Positions 41,050 through 50,117 of a DNA stretch of 51,637 nt are shown here, piece by piece. The first letter of the stretch is position 1. Each line of letters opens with the position of its first letter. The notes under the pieces were generated by a model. The model was given only the letters and a program-made list of their open reading frames with translations, ran no database searches and was not told the origin of the DNA. Source of the stretch: an uncultured Methanosarcinales archaeon (GTDB taxonomy: Archaea > Halobacteriota > Methanosarcinia > Methanotrichales > Methanotrichaceae); contig CAIQHB010000074.1 of assembly GCA_903871465.1 (NCBI GenBank), positions 1 to 51,637 on the forward strand. The letters are read 5' to 3'. The position numbers were made by a program, and so were the translations under genes.

Positions 41050-42144
41050 ATGCCTCGAAAATCCGAAGAAGTTTTTTCTGACTTCAGGATAACTATTGGA
41101 GGAAAGGAACAGAGGGATCTGGTCAATGATCTAATCAGAGTAGAAGTGGAGGACAGCGTTGATTGCCCGAGCATGTTCAACCTCACCCTGGCGGATGGGG
41201 AAGGATCGTGGCTGGATTCACCGCTTCTTAACCCGGAGATTGGAGGGGATATCAAGATTTACCTGGGGTATGCAGATGAGGACCTAAATCCAGTGCATCC
41301 TTTGATCACAGGAAAGATTGTGGCCTTAAATCCCAGCTTTCCCATGGAGGGAGTCCAGACCCTTGCCGTCCAGGGCTACGATCACTCATTCTTTCTTCAA
41401 AAGACTCACAGCATAGAAAAATCAATGGCATTGAATGGACAAGATCTATCCGTGCTGGTGAGCAGGATCGCCCAAGCAAATAGGCTGATTCCAAAGGTTG
41501 ACAATGCTGGTATTCAGTATTCAAATGTCATCTTCGGTGATATCGGGGAAAGCGATTACTCATTTATTAAAAAGATTGCTGATATGGTGGGATTCGAATT
41601 CTTTGTTAGAGATAAAATGCTTTACTTCAAAGCACCAGGCTACAGCAATACAGCTGGCACACTGTCGTGGGGTGTGGATATATACAGTATGAACTTCAGG
41701 ATGAGCACTGCCAGAGCGGCAAAAAAAGCCAAAGTTCTAGCTTTCAATTGTGACGATCAAAAAATATATAAATCTGAGAAGGATAAGGGTAAGTTTAAAT
41801 TTTTCGACGGCATATATGCCTCCAAGTACCTGAATGCGAGCGAGTTTCACAGTGAGATCCAGGAGAAGAACAGCATACTGAGTTGCCAGAAGGATGCTGA
41901 TGTCCTCGGAGGCGCCCTTATAGATAAGGCCAACAATTCATTTGTCGAAGGGAGCTGCGAGATATCAGGAGACCCCAAAATAAAGGCAGGATTATCCATA
42001 AAGATCGAGGGAGCAGGCAGGAGATTAAGCGGAAAATATTATATTAAGAGTGCCAGGCACTCTATTGGAAAGGGTGGATACCTCCTCAATCTAGACTTGA
42101 TGAGCATGGTCACTCAGAAGGTCAGTAACAAAATTATTCGATAA
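41050..42144 (+). CDS. eCIS hub protein, phage late control D / gp27-like
   Basis: 364 aa from the ATG; a TTG four codons upstream is possible. F-R-I-T-I-G-G and L-I-R-V-E-V-E-D-S-V-D-C-P-S-M-F-N-L at the N-terminus, Y-L-G-Y-A-D-E-D, I-T-G-K-I-V-A-L, and S-D-Y-S-F-I-K-K-I-A-D-M-V-G-F-E-F-F-V match the phage late control gene D / VgrG N-terminal fold. It forms the hub trimer that joins tube and spike. Here the spike OB-fold part is a separate gene, whereas in PVC8/VgrG they are fused. Confidence 0.92.
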   Translation: MPRKSEEVFSDFRITIGGKEQRDLVNDLIRVEVEDSVDCPSMFNLTLADGEGSWLDSPLLNPEIGGDIKIYLGYADEDLNPVHPLITGKIVALNPSFPMEGVQTLAVQGYDHSFFLQKTHSIEKSMALNGQDLSVLVSRIAQANRLIPKVDNAGIQYSNVIFGDIGESDYSFIKKIADMVGFEFFVRDKMLYFKAPGYSNTAGTLSWGVDIYSMNFRMSTARAAKKAKVLAFNCDDQKIYKSEKDKGKFKFFDGIYASKYLNASEFHSEIQEKNSILSCQKDADVLGGALIDKANNSFVEGSCEISGDPKIKAGLSIKIEGAGRRLSGKYYIKSARHSIGKGGYLLNLDLMSMVTQKVSNKIIR

Positions 42145-42182
42145 TCTAATCTCCTTGCTGCTATCTTTCCAAATAAAATCCT

Positions 42183-42188
42183 AGGAGG
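42183..42188 (+). promoter_or_regulatory. Ribosome site for the TTG start at 42195
   Basis: AGGAGG lies 6 nt before TTG. No ATG within 15 bp is better placed, so a TTG start is well supported for the spike gene. Confidence 0.75.
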
Positions 42189-42194
42189 CCGAAT

Positions 42195-42881
42195 TTGTCA
42201 GAACTTGCCATGTGCAGTAGCTCTATACCAGACTCTAGAATTCCTGGGGTGGTGGTAGCCACAGTTTCAAATATAGACGACCCGGACGGCCTGGGACGGG
42301 CAAAGGTCAAGTTTCCATGGATGGGCGAGAATTACGAGAGCGATTGGGTCAACATTGCCATGCCATTGGCCGGCAACAATACCGGCTTCTTCTTCATACC
42401 CTCCGTGGGTGATGTGGTATTGGTAGCCTTTGACCACGGTGATGTAAACCGCCCTTTTATTCTGGGGTCCCTTTGGAACAAGAAAGCGAAGCCGCCCGGC
42501 ACCAGCCAGGACGCCAAGAATAAGATATTCAGGCTCAGAACCGCAGAGGGAAACGAGATCGTCTTTTGTGACGAGAGCAACCAGGCCAATCGCAAGGTGG
42601 AGATCAGGACCGGCTCCGGCCAGTGCATAATACTGGGATCACAGAAGATTGAGATCAAGGACAAAGAGGGAAAGGACTCCATTTGCATAGATGCCCAGGC
42701 ACATTCTGTAAAGATCGAGAGCAGCAATAAGATCTCCATAAAGGCGCCGACAATAGAGATAGAGGCAACGGCCAATATGAAGATCAGGTCCGGAATGCTA
42801 AATGTGGAATCCAATGGCGTATTTGAGCTAAAATCTTCCGGCCCTATGTGCATCCAGGGCGCCATAGTGAAGATAAACTAA
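42195..42881 (+). CDS. eCIS spike protein, gp5/VgrG OB-fold type
   Basis: 228 aa from a TTG start. R-I-P-G-V-V-V-A-T-V-S-N-I-D-D-P-D-G-L-G and A-K-V-K-F-P-W-M, then G-F-F-F-I-P-S-V-G-D-V-V-L-V-A-F-D-H-G-D and R-P-F-I-L-G-S-L-W form the gp5 N-terminal OB domain. The C-terminal ~100 residues are a repeated I-x-I/V-x-I pattern (I-E-I-K-D-K-E-G, K-I-E-S-S-N-K-I-S-I-K-A-P) typical of the triple beta-helix needle. It pierces the target membrane with the PAAR tip. Confidence 0.93.
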   Translation: MSELAMCSSSIPDSRIPGVVVATVSNIDDPDGLGRAKVKFPWMGENYESDWVNIAMPLAGNNTGFFFIPSVGDVVLVAFDHGDVNRPFILGSLWNKKAKPPGTSQDAKNKIFRLRTAEGNEIVFCDESNQANRKVEIRTGSGQCIILGSQKIEIKDKEGKDSICIDAQAHSVKIESSNKISIKAPTIEIEATANMKIRSGMLNVESNGVFELKSSGPMCIQGAIVKIN

Positions 42882-42886
42882 AAGAG

Positions 42887-43198
42887 GTGGTAATCATTCC
42901 TCCTGCAGCTAGAGTTGGTGATCTTACAAGCCATGGGACTGCTCTGGGACCCGGCCCCGGGAGCAGCAATGTATTGATCGAAGGAAAGCCGGCATGGAGA
43001 GCGGGATCTGATTTTCATGCCTGTCCTCAAGTTATTCCCCCTTCTCAGCCACACGTTGGGGGGACTGTGGCCATGGGCAGTACGACTGTCCTCATCAACG
43101 GACTTCCGGCGGCTAGGATGGGTGACTCCATTGTTGAGAGCGGCGGACCTCCAAGCACCATTGTGCTGGGGTGCATGAAGGTGCTCATAGGACCGTGA
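42887..43198 (+). CDS. eCIS PAAR spike-tip protein
   Basis: About 103 aa from GTG; the true start is unclear. An upstream ATG (42848) would overlap the spike gene by 34 bp and give an atypical N-terminus. The body P-P-A-A-R-V-G-D-L-T-S-H-G-T, N-V-L-I-E-G-K-P-A-W-R, D-F-H-A-C-P and T-V-L-I-N-G-L-P-A-A-R-M-G-D-S-I is a full PAAR fold with the His/Cys residues that bind metal. It caps the spike and can carry effector fusions; none is fused here. Confidence 0.93.
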   Translation: MVIIPPAARVGDLTSHGTALGPGPGSSNVLIEGKPAWRAGSDFHACPQVIPPSQPHVGGTVAMGSTTVLINGLPAARMGDSIVESGGPPSTIVLGCMKVLIGP

Positions 43199-43220
43199 AA
43201 TATTCCATAGAGGGTGCAAA

Positions 43221-43610
43221 ATGTCGAGGGAATTTTTGGGAAGGGGATGGAAGTTTCCAGTTAGATTGAGCCCCCGTGGAAGCATCGAAGAATCTTCGTA
43301 TGAAGACGATGTCGCTGAGGCGATAAAGATCATCATCGCCACTTCCATGGGTGAGAGGGTGATGATGCCTGAATTTGGCTGTGGAATATCTGACTACGTC
43401 TTTGAATCTCCTGATATCACCACCCAGTGTTTGGTAGAGGAGAGCGTGAGGGGTTCTCTGATCTCATGGGAGCCGAGGATAGAATTGAACAATGTATCGG
43501 TATCGACGGATGAGTCTGTTGGCAATAAGCTCCTGATCGAGGTCAGCTATACCGTGAGAAGCACCAATACTGAGTACAATCTGGTCTATCCATTTTACCT
43601 GAAGGAGTGA
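43221..43610 (+). CDS. eCIS baseplate wedge protein, gp25 type
   Basis: 129 aa with a GAGGGTG site. G-W-K-F-P-V, E-S-S-Y-E-D-D-V-A-E-A-I-K-I-I-I and T-S-M-G-E-R-V-M-M-P-E-F-G-C-G-I are the core gp25/GPW family motifs, followed by I-S-W-E-P-R-I-E-L. It nucleates sheath assembly at the baseplate. Position between PAAR and J-like genes is canonical (Pvc9/Afp9). Confidence 0.95.
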   Translation: MSREFLGRGWKFPVRLSPRGSIEESSYEDDVAEAIKIIIATSMGERVMMPEFGCGISDYVFESPDITTQCLVEESVRGSLISWEPRIELNNVSVSTDESVGNKLLIEVSYTVRSTNTEYNLVYPFYLKE

Positions 43611-43620
43611 ATAAGCGAAA

Positions 43621-46600
43621 ATGGTCGCCCCAAAACTGAACAATATAACCTTTGATGAACTTGTGGACCACATGGCTACCCAGGCCCGGTCCAGCATCCC
43701 CGAGTGGAACATTCCCAACGGGGATCCGAGTACCTGGCCTAATACCGACCCCGGCCTGGCGCTCCTGAAGATCTTCGCCCATATGCACATGGAGGTCATC
43801 AGCCGTCTCAACCGTGTCCCTGATAAGAACTTCGCGGCCTTTCTGGATATGCTGGGGATAAGCCTTCGGCCAGCCAGGCCGGCCAGGGTGCCTGTGACTT
43901 TTTATCCTGTGGAGGGATTCACCGATCCCATCTTTGTGGCTGCAGGAACTCCTCTGGCCACTTCTGAGACAGAAGCTCACCCAGTCCTGACATACCAGAC
44001 CTCAAAGAACTTCTCTGCCTGCGATTCTCCTATGGTCGGGATTTACAGCATAGATCCTGATGATGATATAATATATGACCATCTTCCAGACCTGATGGCT
44101 CAGAGGCCATTCCAGCCCTTCCGCGGAGAAGACCTCCAGAAGCATATCCTATACCTGGGCCACAGCGAGCTGTTCAAGGTTGGAGGGTCTACGGATATTA
44201 AATTGAGGTTCAAGTTCGCCACTTCACCCGATCCGGATAAGATGGGCTATCTTATCTGGGAGTATACGAATGAAGATGGAAAAATCGAGAGGATAACAAC
44301 CGCCACGCTGCCGGTAGATTCAGATAATCTACAAGTCATCGTGACACTCCGCGGTATCAGCGGCATAAAGGAGACGGAAGAAAAAGGCATAAGCAGCCTG
44401 TGGATATCCTGTCGAAAGAATAATGGCTCCCTACCAGATATCAAAGCCATAAATATAGTCGGTCTCGATTTCTCGACTCGAACGGTGGGGCCTGATTATG
44501 CCTATTATAACTTCATTCCCATCAACCTTAAATTCAAGGATAAAACCCATCTGGAATTCCAATATAGCATATATCCATTTGGCATGACTCCGAGGTCTTT
44601 CGATTCATTCTATATCGCCAACCAGGAGGTATTTTCCAAGGCAGGAGCTGAAGTGACAATTGATCTCACCTTTGATATTAATAATAAGAGGCAACCTTAT
44701 AATGCGACTCCTGAAGACAATGTGAATCCAAAGCTGACTTGGGAATACTTCAATGGAATGATCTGGAAAATATTTTCACCAACGACTGACAGTGATAAGG
44801 ATGCGATAAATTTAATAAATAAAGGTTCAATCAAATTCAACTTACCTTCTGATATTGAGGAATGCGATGTATATGGGGTTCAAAATTACTGGATCAGGGC
44901 AACCATAACTGAAGGAGATTACGGTCGTGATGTAGTAAAATCCACTACGATTAATGGGATTACTACCTACTCAGTGCAGAAAAATTTCTTCCCGCCCTGC
45001 CTCAGCAGCATAACCATTGCCCTGAACAACTCCAATATAGATGAGAGCAATTCTAAACCCCTGGAGCACTGCCTGGCCTACAACAATCTTCAGTATGTGG
45101 ACCTCACAAAAAGGGCCAAAGAGGACGACGCCACAGGCTTCAAGCCGTTTGCTGCATTATCTGAGATATGCTCCAAGAGAGCTCTCTTTCTGGGTTTCAA
45201 GAACCCCTTCCCGGAAGGCAATATGAGCCTCTTCTTCTATGTGGATGAATCCCTGAAGCCCTCCATCAATCCATCTATAACCTGGTCCTACTGGGGAGGA
45301 GACATCCGCTTGATGGAGGATCCCGGGACTGAAAATAATAAGACCAAACTGAGGCTGCAGTCCTCTGAGGAATTCGTGCCTCAGAAAGAGCTGATGATTC
45401 AGGAGGTGATAGTGGATTCAAGTACCGGCACCACTTCAGTGATGAGCGAAAATGCCCTGATAGGCGTCTTGCTTGGTGATGGCTGGCTGGTCCTGGACAG
45501 GCTGCTCAATCCTGCCTATACCAAAAATGCCCATGTTACAAGACTGATCCATCTACAGTGTCTGGACAATACTGAATATCTGACCCGGGCAGAAACCCTG
45601 GATTTCATAGCTCCCGGAGACCGGAAGAAGACGACACTACTCGGCAAGGCCTGCTACTGGCTGATGGGCTCACTGGATAATGCCGGAGAACTTCCTCCGC
45701 TCCTGGGGGTGTATCCCAACACGGTCTGGGCTGAGCAGGCGGAGACTGTGGCGGATGAGGTCCTGGGATCGAGCGATGGGGGGAAGGATATGACATTCAG
45801 CCTGCAGAACAAATCCGTGGTCTCCTGCGATATATGGATTCGGGAGGGGATTATCTTCTCAGAAGTGGAGAAAGAGGAGCATAAAAAAGATTTATCCATA
45901 CTGGAAGTGACTGACGATTCAGGCTCTACCGTAGACACATGGGTGCAGTGGGTCGAGGTAGATGACCTCTTCGAGTCCCATTCAGGATCCAGACATTATG
46001 CTCTGGACCATGCATTGGGCCAGATCAGCTTCGGCGACGGTAAGATGGGGAAGATCCCGCCCATTGGCACGGATAACATCAAGGCCAACTATACCTGGGG
46101 CGGAGGGTCGGCAGGAAACGTTTCCTCCGGAGAGATAAATACCATCAAGGAATCCCTGGCCGGAATAGATAAGGTGACCAATTGCCAGCCTGCCCAGGGT
46201 GGCTCAGATACGGAGGCGGTCAGTTCAGCTCTGGAGAGAGGTCCGCATTTGATCAAGCACAGGAACAGAGCGGTGACCCTGGAGGATTACGAGAGGCTGG
46301 CCAAGGAGGCCTCAAGCTTCATAGCCAGGACCAAGTGCTTCACTAGAGCCGACACCCCCAGTTCATTATACCTGATAGTTATCCCCAGGGGCGCGGAAGA
46401 TCGACCCACTCCATCCCAGGGACTGATGGACCTGGTGAAAAGCTACCTCCTGGAGAGGAGCTCGTGCGCTATATCTCCCGGGAGCTTGACGATCCTGCCC
46501 CCAACCTACAGGGAGATCAGGATAGGCGCGGATGTATACCCGACCTCCATTGACCTGGCCGTGCCTCTGAGAAGGACGGTTACTGAAAGTCTGAAACGAT

Positions 46601-46821
46601 ACTTCCATCCACTGACGGGAGGGCCCAGCGGGACCGGCTGGGAGTTTGGCAGGAGCATATATCTGTCCGATCTCTATTCCATGCTGGAGGGAATAGGTGG
46701 AGTTGACCATGTGGAGAATTTGAAAGTCAACGAAGAAGCTTCTGATTTCGTTATTACTCAAGAAAGCTGGGAGATCCCTTGCACAGGAATACATGACATA
46801 AAAATTGTAATAGGAGCTTGA
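43621..46821 (+). CDS. eCIS large baseplate protein, J-like (Pvc11/Afp11-like)
   Basis: 1066 aa with a GGAGTGA site. The start N-N-I-T-F-D-E-L-V-D-H-M and D-P-G-L-A-L-L-K-I-F-A-H-M, E-V-I-S-R-L-N-R-V-P-D-K-N and F-L-D-M-L-G-I-S-L match large baseplate wedge proteins. A long beta-rich middle (about 130-750) is followed by a baseplate-J-like C-terminal part (I-S-F-G-D-G-K-M-G-K, R-A-V-T-L-E-D-Y-E-R-L-A, F-G-R-S-I-Y-L-S-D-L-Y). It pairs with the next gene to form the wedges. Confidence 0.92.
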   Translation: MVAPKLNNITFDELVDHMATQARSSIPEWNIPNGDPSTWPNTDPGLALLKIFAHMHMEVISRLNRVPDKNFAAFLDMLGISLRPARPARVPVTFYPVEGFTDPIFVAAGTPLATSETEAHPVLTYQTSKNFSACDSPMVGIYSIDPDDDIIYDHLPDLMAQRPFQPFRGEDLQKHILYLGHSELFKVGGSTDIKLRFKFATSPDPDKMGYLIWEYTNEDGKIERITTATLPVDSDNLQVIVTLRGISGIKETEEKGISSLWISCRKNNGSLPDIKAINIVGLDFSTRTVGPDYAYYNFIPINLKFKDKTHLEFQYSIYPFGMTPRSFDSFYIANQEVFSKAGAEVTIDLTFDINNKRQPYNATPEDNVNPKLTWEYFNGMIWKIFSPTTDSDKDAINLINKGSIKFNLPSDIEECDVYGVQNYWIRATITEGDYGRDVVKSTTINGITTYSVQKNFFPPCLSSITIALNNSNIDESNSKPLEHCLAYNNLQYVDLTKRAKEDDATGFKPFAALSEICSKRALFLGFKNPFPEGNMSLFFYVDESLKPSINPSITWSYWGGDIRLMEDPGTENNKTKLRLQSSEEFVPQKELMIQEVIVDSSTGTTSVMSENALIGVLLGDGWLVLDRLLNPAYTKNAHVTRLIHLQCLDNTEYLTRAETLDFIAPGDRKKTTLLGKACYWLMGSLDNAGELPPLLGVYPNTVWAEQAETVADEVLGSSDGGKDMTFSLQNKSVVSCDIWIREGIIFSEVEKEEHKKDLSILEVTDDSGSTVDTWVQWVEVDDLFESHSGSRHYALDHALGQISFGDGKMGKIPPIGTDNIKANYTWGGGSAGNVSSGEINTIKESLAGIDKVTNCQPAQGGSDTEAVSSALERGPHLIKHRNRAVTLEDYERLAKEASSFIARTKCFTRADTPSSLYLIVIPRGAEDRPTPSQGLMDLVKSYLLERSSCAISPGSLTILPPTYREIRIGADVYPTSIDLAVPLRRTVTESLKRYFHPLTGGPSGTGWEFGRSIYLSDLYSMLEGIGGVDHVENLKVNEEASDFVITQESWEIPCTGIHDIKIVIGA

Positions 46822-46823
46822 AG

Positions 46824-48359
46824 ATGTCCATACCTCTGGAGAACCTGGATAACAAGACATACGATGAGCTTGTCAGAGATGCACTGGCCCGCATTCCCAT
46901 CTATGCTCCCAGGTGGACGGATAGAAATGAGACAGATCCCGGAGTCACTTTCATAGAGCTCTTTGCCTGGCTGACTGAGATGCAGATCTACAGCCTGAAC
47001 CGGATAGATGACAGAAGCCGGCTCAAGTTCCTCAAGCTGCTAGGAGTTCCAAGGCCTTATCCTCCAAGGCCTGCAGAGGTGGATATCACTTTCGAATTGG
47101 TGGGAGACTCCCCGGAATCAATTCCCAAAGGGACCCTTGTAGCAAGCCTCAATCCCAAGGCCAAAGACCAGGTTTGCTTTGAGACTCTAGAAGAAGTATC
47201 CTTGAGCCCATCCTCTCGCAAAGCAACAGTGCATGCGGTGCAGGGGATAGAGAGGCGTAGGGAGTTCCAATCAGATGGATCGGCAAACCTCATGATTAAG
47301 ATGGAGGAGAGAATGGTCCTCCGGAGCGCCTCAACTCTGGAGGATATGTTACGGTTGTGGTCTCCCGGCCCGGTCCAGACAGTTGATGGCAAAGACGTGG
47401 TCAATGGAACCAAATGGACGCTCAAAGAGGATCTGGACGGTTCCGGCGGTAATGACCTTCACTTCACGGCCGATCTGGGAAATGGAACCATAACCTTTGG
47501 CGATGGGATACATGGCAAGATTCCCTTGAAGGGAGATAGCATAATAGTCGAGTACAGATCGGGCGTAGGATCTCAGGGCAACTTGGGTCCAGGAACCATA
47601 AATCAGATCCGGGACGAGAGTCTTGCCTCAAAAGTGACTGTATGCAACAAGAATGCTGCTTACGGAGGCGAAGATGCCGAGACTCTCGAAAGCGCCATAG
47701 GCAGAGCAAGGAAGGACACGAGAGAGGTTACGAGGGCGGTCACTTCCGCAGATTACGAGTATCTGGCAATGTCCTGCCCTGATGTGAGACTGGCCAGGGC
47801 TAAGGCCCTTGAGATGTATCATCCTTCCCATGACGACCGGGTTCCCACAGTGGTCTCAGTGGTGATAGTTCCAGAATCAGAGTCAATCGACTCCCTGGCC
47901 CTGGCTACCCCAACCCAGGAGGAGATTTCGCTGGTGAGAAAACACCTGGAAAAATATCGCCTCATGGGTACGGAGCTCTTCGTCCTACCTCCAGAGTATG
48001 TCCGTGTGAAGGTTGTGACCGATGTGGCAAAAGATCCCAGAAGTCAGGACGATTATGTCATACCAGCGGTCCAAAAAGCATTGGCCGGATTTTTAAATCC
48101 CATAAAAGGCGGCGGACCGGATAGGGATGGCTGGCCATTTGGAAGGCCGGTCTATCTATCAGAAGTCCTACAGGTAATAGATGGTGCCGAAGGAGTGGAC
48201 CATGTGAACAGCTGCCAGCTTTTCAGTTGGGTGAAGGGTAAGACGGGAGGTCCTGTGGAATCAGTTGGCAGGATCTCGATACCAGCTCACGCACTGGTCG
48301 ATTCAAATCCGGAAGATCACACTGTGACGGTAGCTAAGGGAGGTGAGAAGGTTGGGTGA
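46824..48359 (+). CDS. eCIS baseplate J-like protein (Pvc12/Afp12-like)
   Basis: 511 aa; the ATG at 8 nt after GGAG is chosen over a TTG two codons earlier. N-terminal D-N-K-T-Y-D-E-L-V-R-D-A, D-P-G-V-T-F-I-E-L-F-A-W-L, Y-S-L-N-R-I-D-D-R and F-L-K-L-L-G-V mirror the previous protein. The C-terminus has I-T-F-G-D-G-I-H-G-K, A-V-T-S-A-D-Y-E-Y-L-A and F-G-R-P-V-Y-L-S-E-V. It lacks the long middle insert of the first J-like protein. Together they build the six-fold baseplate. Confidence 0.93.
   Translation: MSIPLENLDNKTYDELVRDALARIPIYAPRWTDRNETDPGVTFIELFAWLTEMQIYSLNRIDDRSRLKFLKLLGVPRPYPPRPAEVDITFELVGDSPESIPKGTLVASLNPKAKDQVCFETLEEVSLSPSSRKATVHAVQGIERRREFQSDGSANLMIKMEERMVLRSASTLEDMLRLWSPGPVQTVDGKDVVNGTKWTLKEDLDGSGGNDLHFTADLGNGTITFGDGIHGKIPLKGDSIIVEYRSGVGSQGNLGPGTINQIRDESLASKVTVCNKNAAYGGEDAETLESAIGRARKDTREVTRAVTSADYEYLAMSCPDVRLARAKALEMYHPSHDDRVPTVVSVVIVPESESIDSLALATPTQEEISLVRKHLEKYRLMGTELFVLPPEYVRVKVVTDVAKDPRSQDDYVIPAVQKALAGFLNPIKGGGPDRDGWPFGRPVYLSEVLQVIDGAEGVDHVNSCQLFSWVKGKTGGPVESVGRISIPAHALVDSNPEDHTVTVAKGGEKVG
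48336..48346 (+). promoter_or_regulatory. Ribosome site that sets the start at 48352
   Basis: AAGGGAGGTGA precedes the TTG at 48352 by ~6 nt and lies inside the end of the preceding gene. The in-frame GTG at 48343 is part of this site, so the TTG is preferred. Confidence 0.65.
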
Positions 48360-49308
48360 CAGTGCCATCGACGGGCGTGTACTGCTCAAATATCTTCCGG
48401 CTGCATATCAGGAGGACTCCAAGAGCAGAGAGTTCCTGGAGAAGTTCCTGGGCGTGTTCGGATTCCAGCTCGATGCAAGCGAGAGGCTCATATCGGATAT
48501 TCCAAGCTACTTCGATCCCCTTGCTGTCGATCGGCCTCTCCGGCCGGAATGGTGCCTCTCTCATGATAACAAAGAGCTCACCTCATGGCTTGCAGACTGG
48601 CTCTCTTTAGACCTGTATGAGCTTTTTGAGATAAAAACGAACAAAGAGTATCTACTGAAGGCAACCGAGTTCTACAAGAGGAAGGGTACTCCGGAGGGAC
48701 TGGCAGCCTTGGCCGCATTTCTCACAGGAAAGAAATGTGAAGTAAAGGAATACATCAACAATGTCTTTCGATCCTATGGCATGGAGCATTGCAGTGAAAG
48801 CGACAAGATCCTGGGCTGCACCGAGTTCAATCGCCAGTGGTCCAAGACGGTGAACACCGATGATCCCGCTCTCCTGGCGGACATGAGGAGAGTCAAAGAC
48901 AGGGTCCATTACACCTGGGATAGTAGAGAGGAGGGGCTGTACTCTCCCTATAGCATTGGACTTTACATCACGGTACCAATCGGCGAGAGTCTTAAGGTCG
49001 ATGAAAAATATCAAAAACAACTCATAAAGATAATTGAGTCATTCCTTCCGGCCTTTGTGAAGATAACGATTATAATAATCACTATAGTGGATGAGAAATA
49101 TCCATTGAGTGGAATAGATGACTACAAGGACCATATTTACTTAATTCAGAATGAGAGTGCTGTGCCGTCTGAAGGTGAATATAGGGATAGGATCCCGCAG
49201 GTGCTAAATATTTACACATATCCGTATTCCTACGATCCAAAAGGAAATGATTACATGACCAATGATCCTTATTATTGGACCTATATGGTACTCAATGGTC
49301 GCATTTGA
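48352..49308 (+). CDS. eCIS phage tail protein, P2 gpI-like / TIGR02242 type
   Basis: 318 aa. V-L-L-K-Y-L-P-A-A-Y-Q-E-D, F-L-E-K-F-L-G-V-F, I-S-D-I-P-S-Y-F-D-P, L-T-S-W-L-A-D-W-L-S-L-D-L and Y-K-R-K-G-T-P-E-G-L-A-A-L match the tail protein I family (TIGR02242-like). Such proteins lie at the outer baseplate and attach fibres. The C-terminal ~100 residues (Y-P-Y-S-Y-D-P-K-G-N, Y-Y-W-T-Y-M) are not typical and may fit this system's fibres. Overlaps the preceding gene by 8 bp. Confidence 0.88.
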   Translation: MGDSAIDGRVLLKYLPAAYQEDSKSREFLEKFLGVFGFQLDASERLISDIPSYFDPLAVDRPLRPEWCLSHDNKELTSWLADWLSLDLYELFEIKTNKEYLLKATEFYKRKGTPEGLAALAAFLTGKKCEVKEYINNVFRSYGMEHCSESDKILGCTEFNRQWSKTVNTDDPALLADMRRVKDRVHYTWDSREEGLYSPYSIGLYITVPIGESLKVDEKYQKQLIKIIESFLPAFVKITIIIITIVDEKYPLSGIDDYKDHIYLIQNESAVPSEGEYRDRIPQVLNIYTYPYSYDPKGNDYMTNDPYYWTYMVLNGRI

Positions 49309-49345
49309 AAGATAAAATATTTTGAAGATAAAAAGAGGCTAATAG

Positions 49346-49900
49346 ATGGAGATGAGCGGAAAGTTTAGGGATGTCATAAGAACTGGCAATAAATTGATTG
49401 AGGACCGTGGCTGGAGGTCCAACAGCATAAATAAGGACTTCGGCGAGTTTTTGGCTGCGGTCTTGAAGAAGGGGAAGGATGGCATAACGAACTGGGAATT
49501 CTATATCGGCATTGGGAAGACCTCCATTGATGATATTACCAAACGCACCGAAACGTTCAAGGAGAACATAATATCCTTCTTCGGTAAACCTACTACTCCT
49601 TATGAGGATGGTAAGGGAAACTGGGCGTGGGCCAAGAAGATAACTCCTGAGATGATAGTGTATTTGGCGCCAGATAGCACTTCGTCTAACACTATTACCA
49701 ATAAGCTTCGGATAGTTGTTAATTTTGAACTGTCCGAGCCGGATTCTTCTACCAGGGAGCTTACAGAGTTCTCTCTTCTTGCCAAAACCGAAACCGGCAT
49801 TTTTTTAATGAACTATGCCACCCACGGCACAATCACTAAATCGAACAGTGTTACCCTTGATAGAATCGTTGAACTGACATTCCCTCTGAATGGCTCATAA
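49346..49900 (+). CDS. Hypothetical protein, probably tail/fibre associated
   Basis: 184 aa from the ATG after GAGG; a second ATG lies two codons on. F-R-D-V-I-R-T-G-N-K-L-I-E-D-R-G-W-R-S-N and F-Y-I-G-I-G-K, then F-E-L-S-E-P, F-S-L-L-A-K-T-E-T-G and N-Y-A-T-H-G suggest a beta-rich structural protein like those between the tail protein and fibres of phages (pattern G-I-F-L-M-N-Y). No specific family recognised. A 217-bp gap follows, so a new promoter may begin before 50118. Confidence 0.6.
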   Translation: MEMSGKFRDVIRTGNKLIEDRGWRSNSINKDFGEFLAAVLKKGKDGITNWEFYIGIGKTSIDDITKRTETFKENIISFFGKPTTPYEDGKGNWAWAKKITPEMIVYLAPDSTSSNTITNKLRIVVNFELSEPDSSTRELTEFSLLAKTETGIFLMNYATHGTITKSNSVTLDRIVELTFPLNGS

Positions 49901-50117
49901 GAACGGAAAGCAACCATTTCGCCCGATGATTTCATTTGACAGTGTGATCAAGCGCACCTCACTTCCGCGGGCTCTGCTACTATAGATACCGGTGGGATTG
50001 TCATTTGACGAATAAATTGCGATCAAGTCAATAGTCCCAGTTTAAATGAAATGCATCTGTATTTCGATATCAAAAAACACGCGATACCATAATAGAAAAG
50101 TAGACAGGTGAACGATT

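Noticed and set aside
41038-42144. TTG as start of the hub gene
   Set aside because: The ATG four codons later is equally well placed relative to the GGATGG run and is the commoner start codon.
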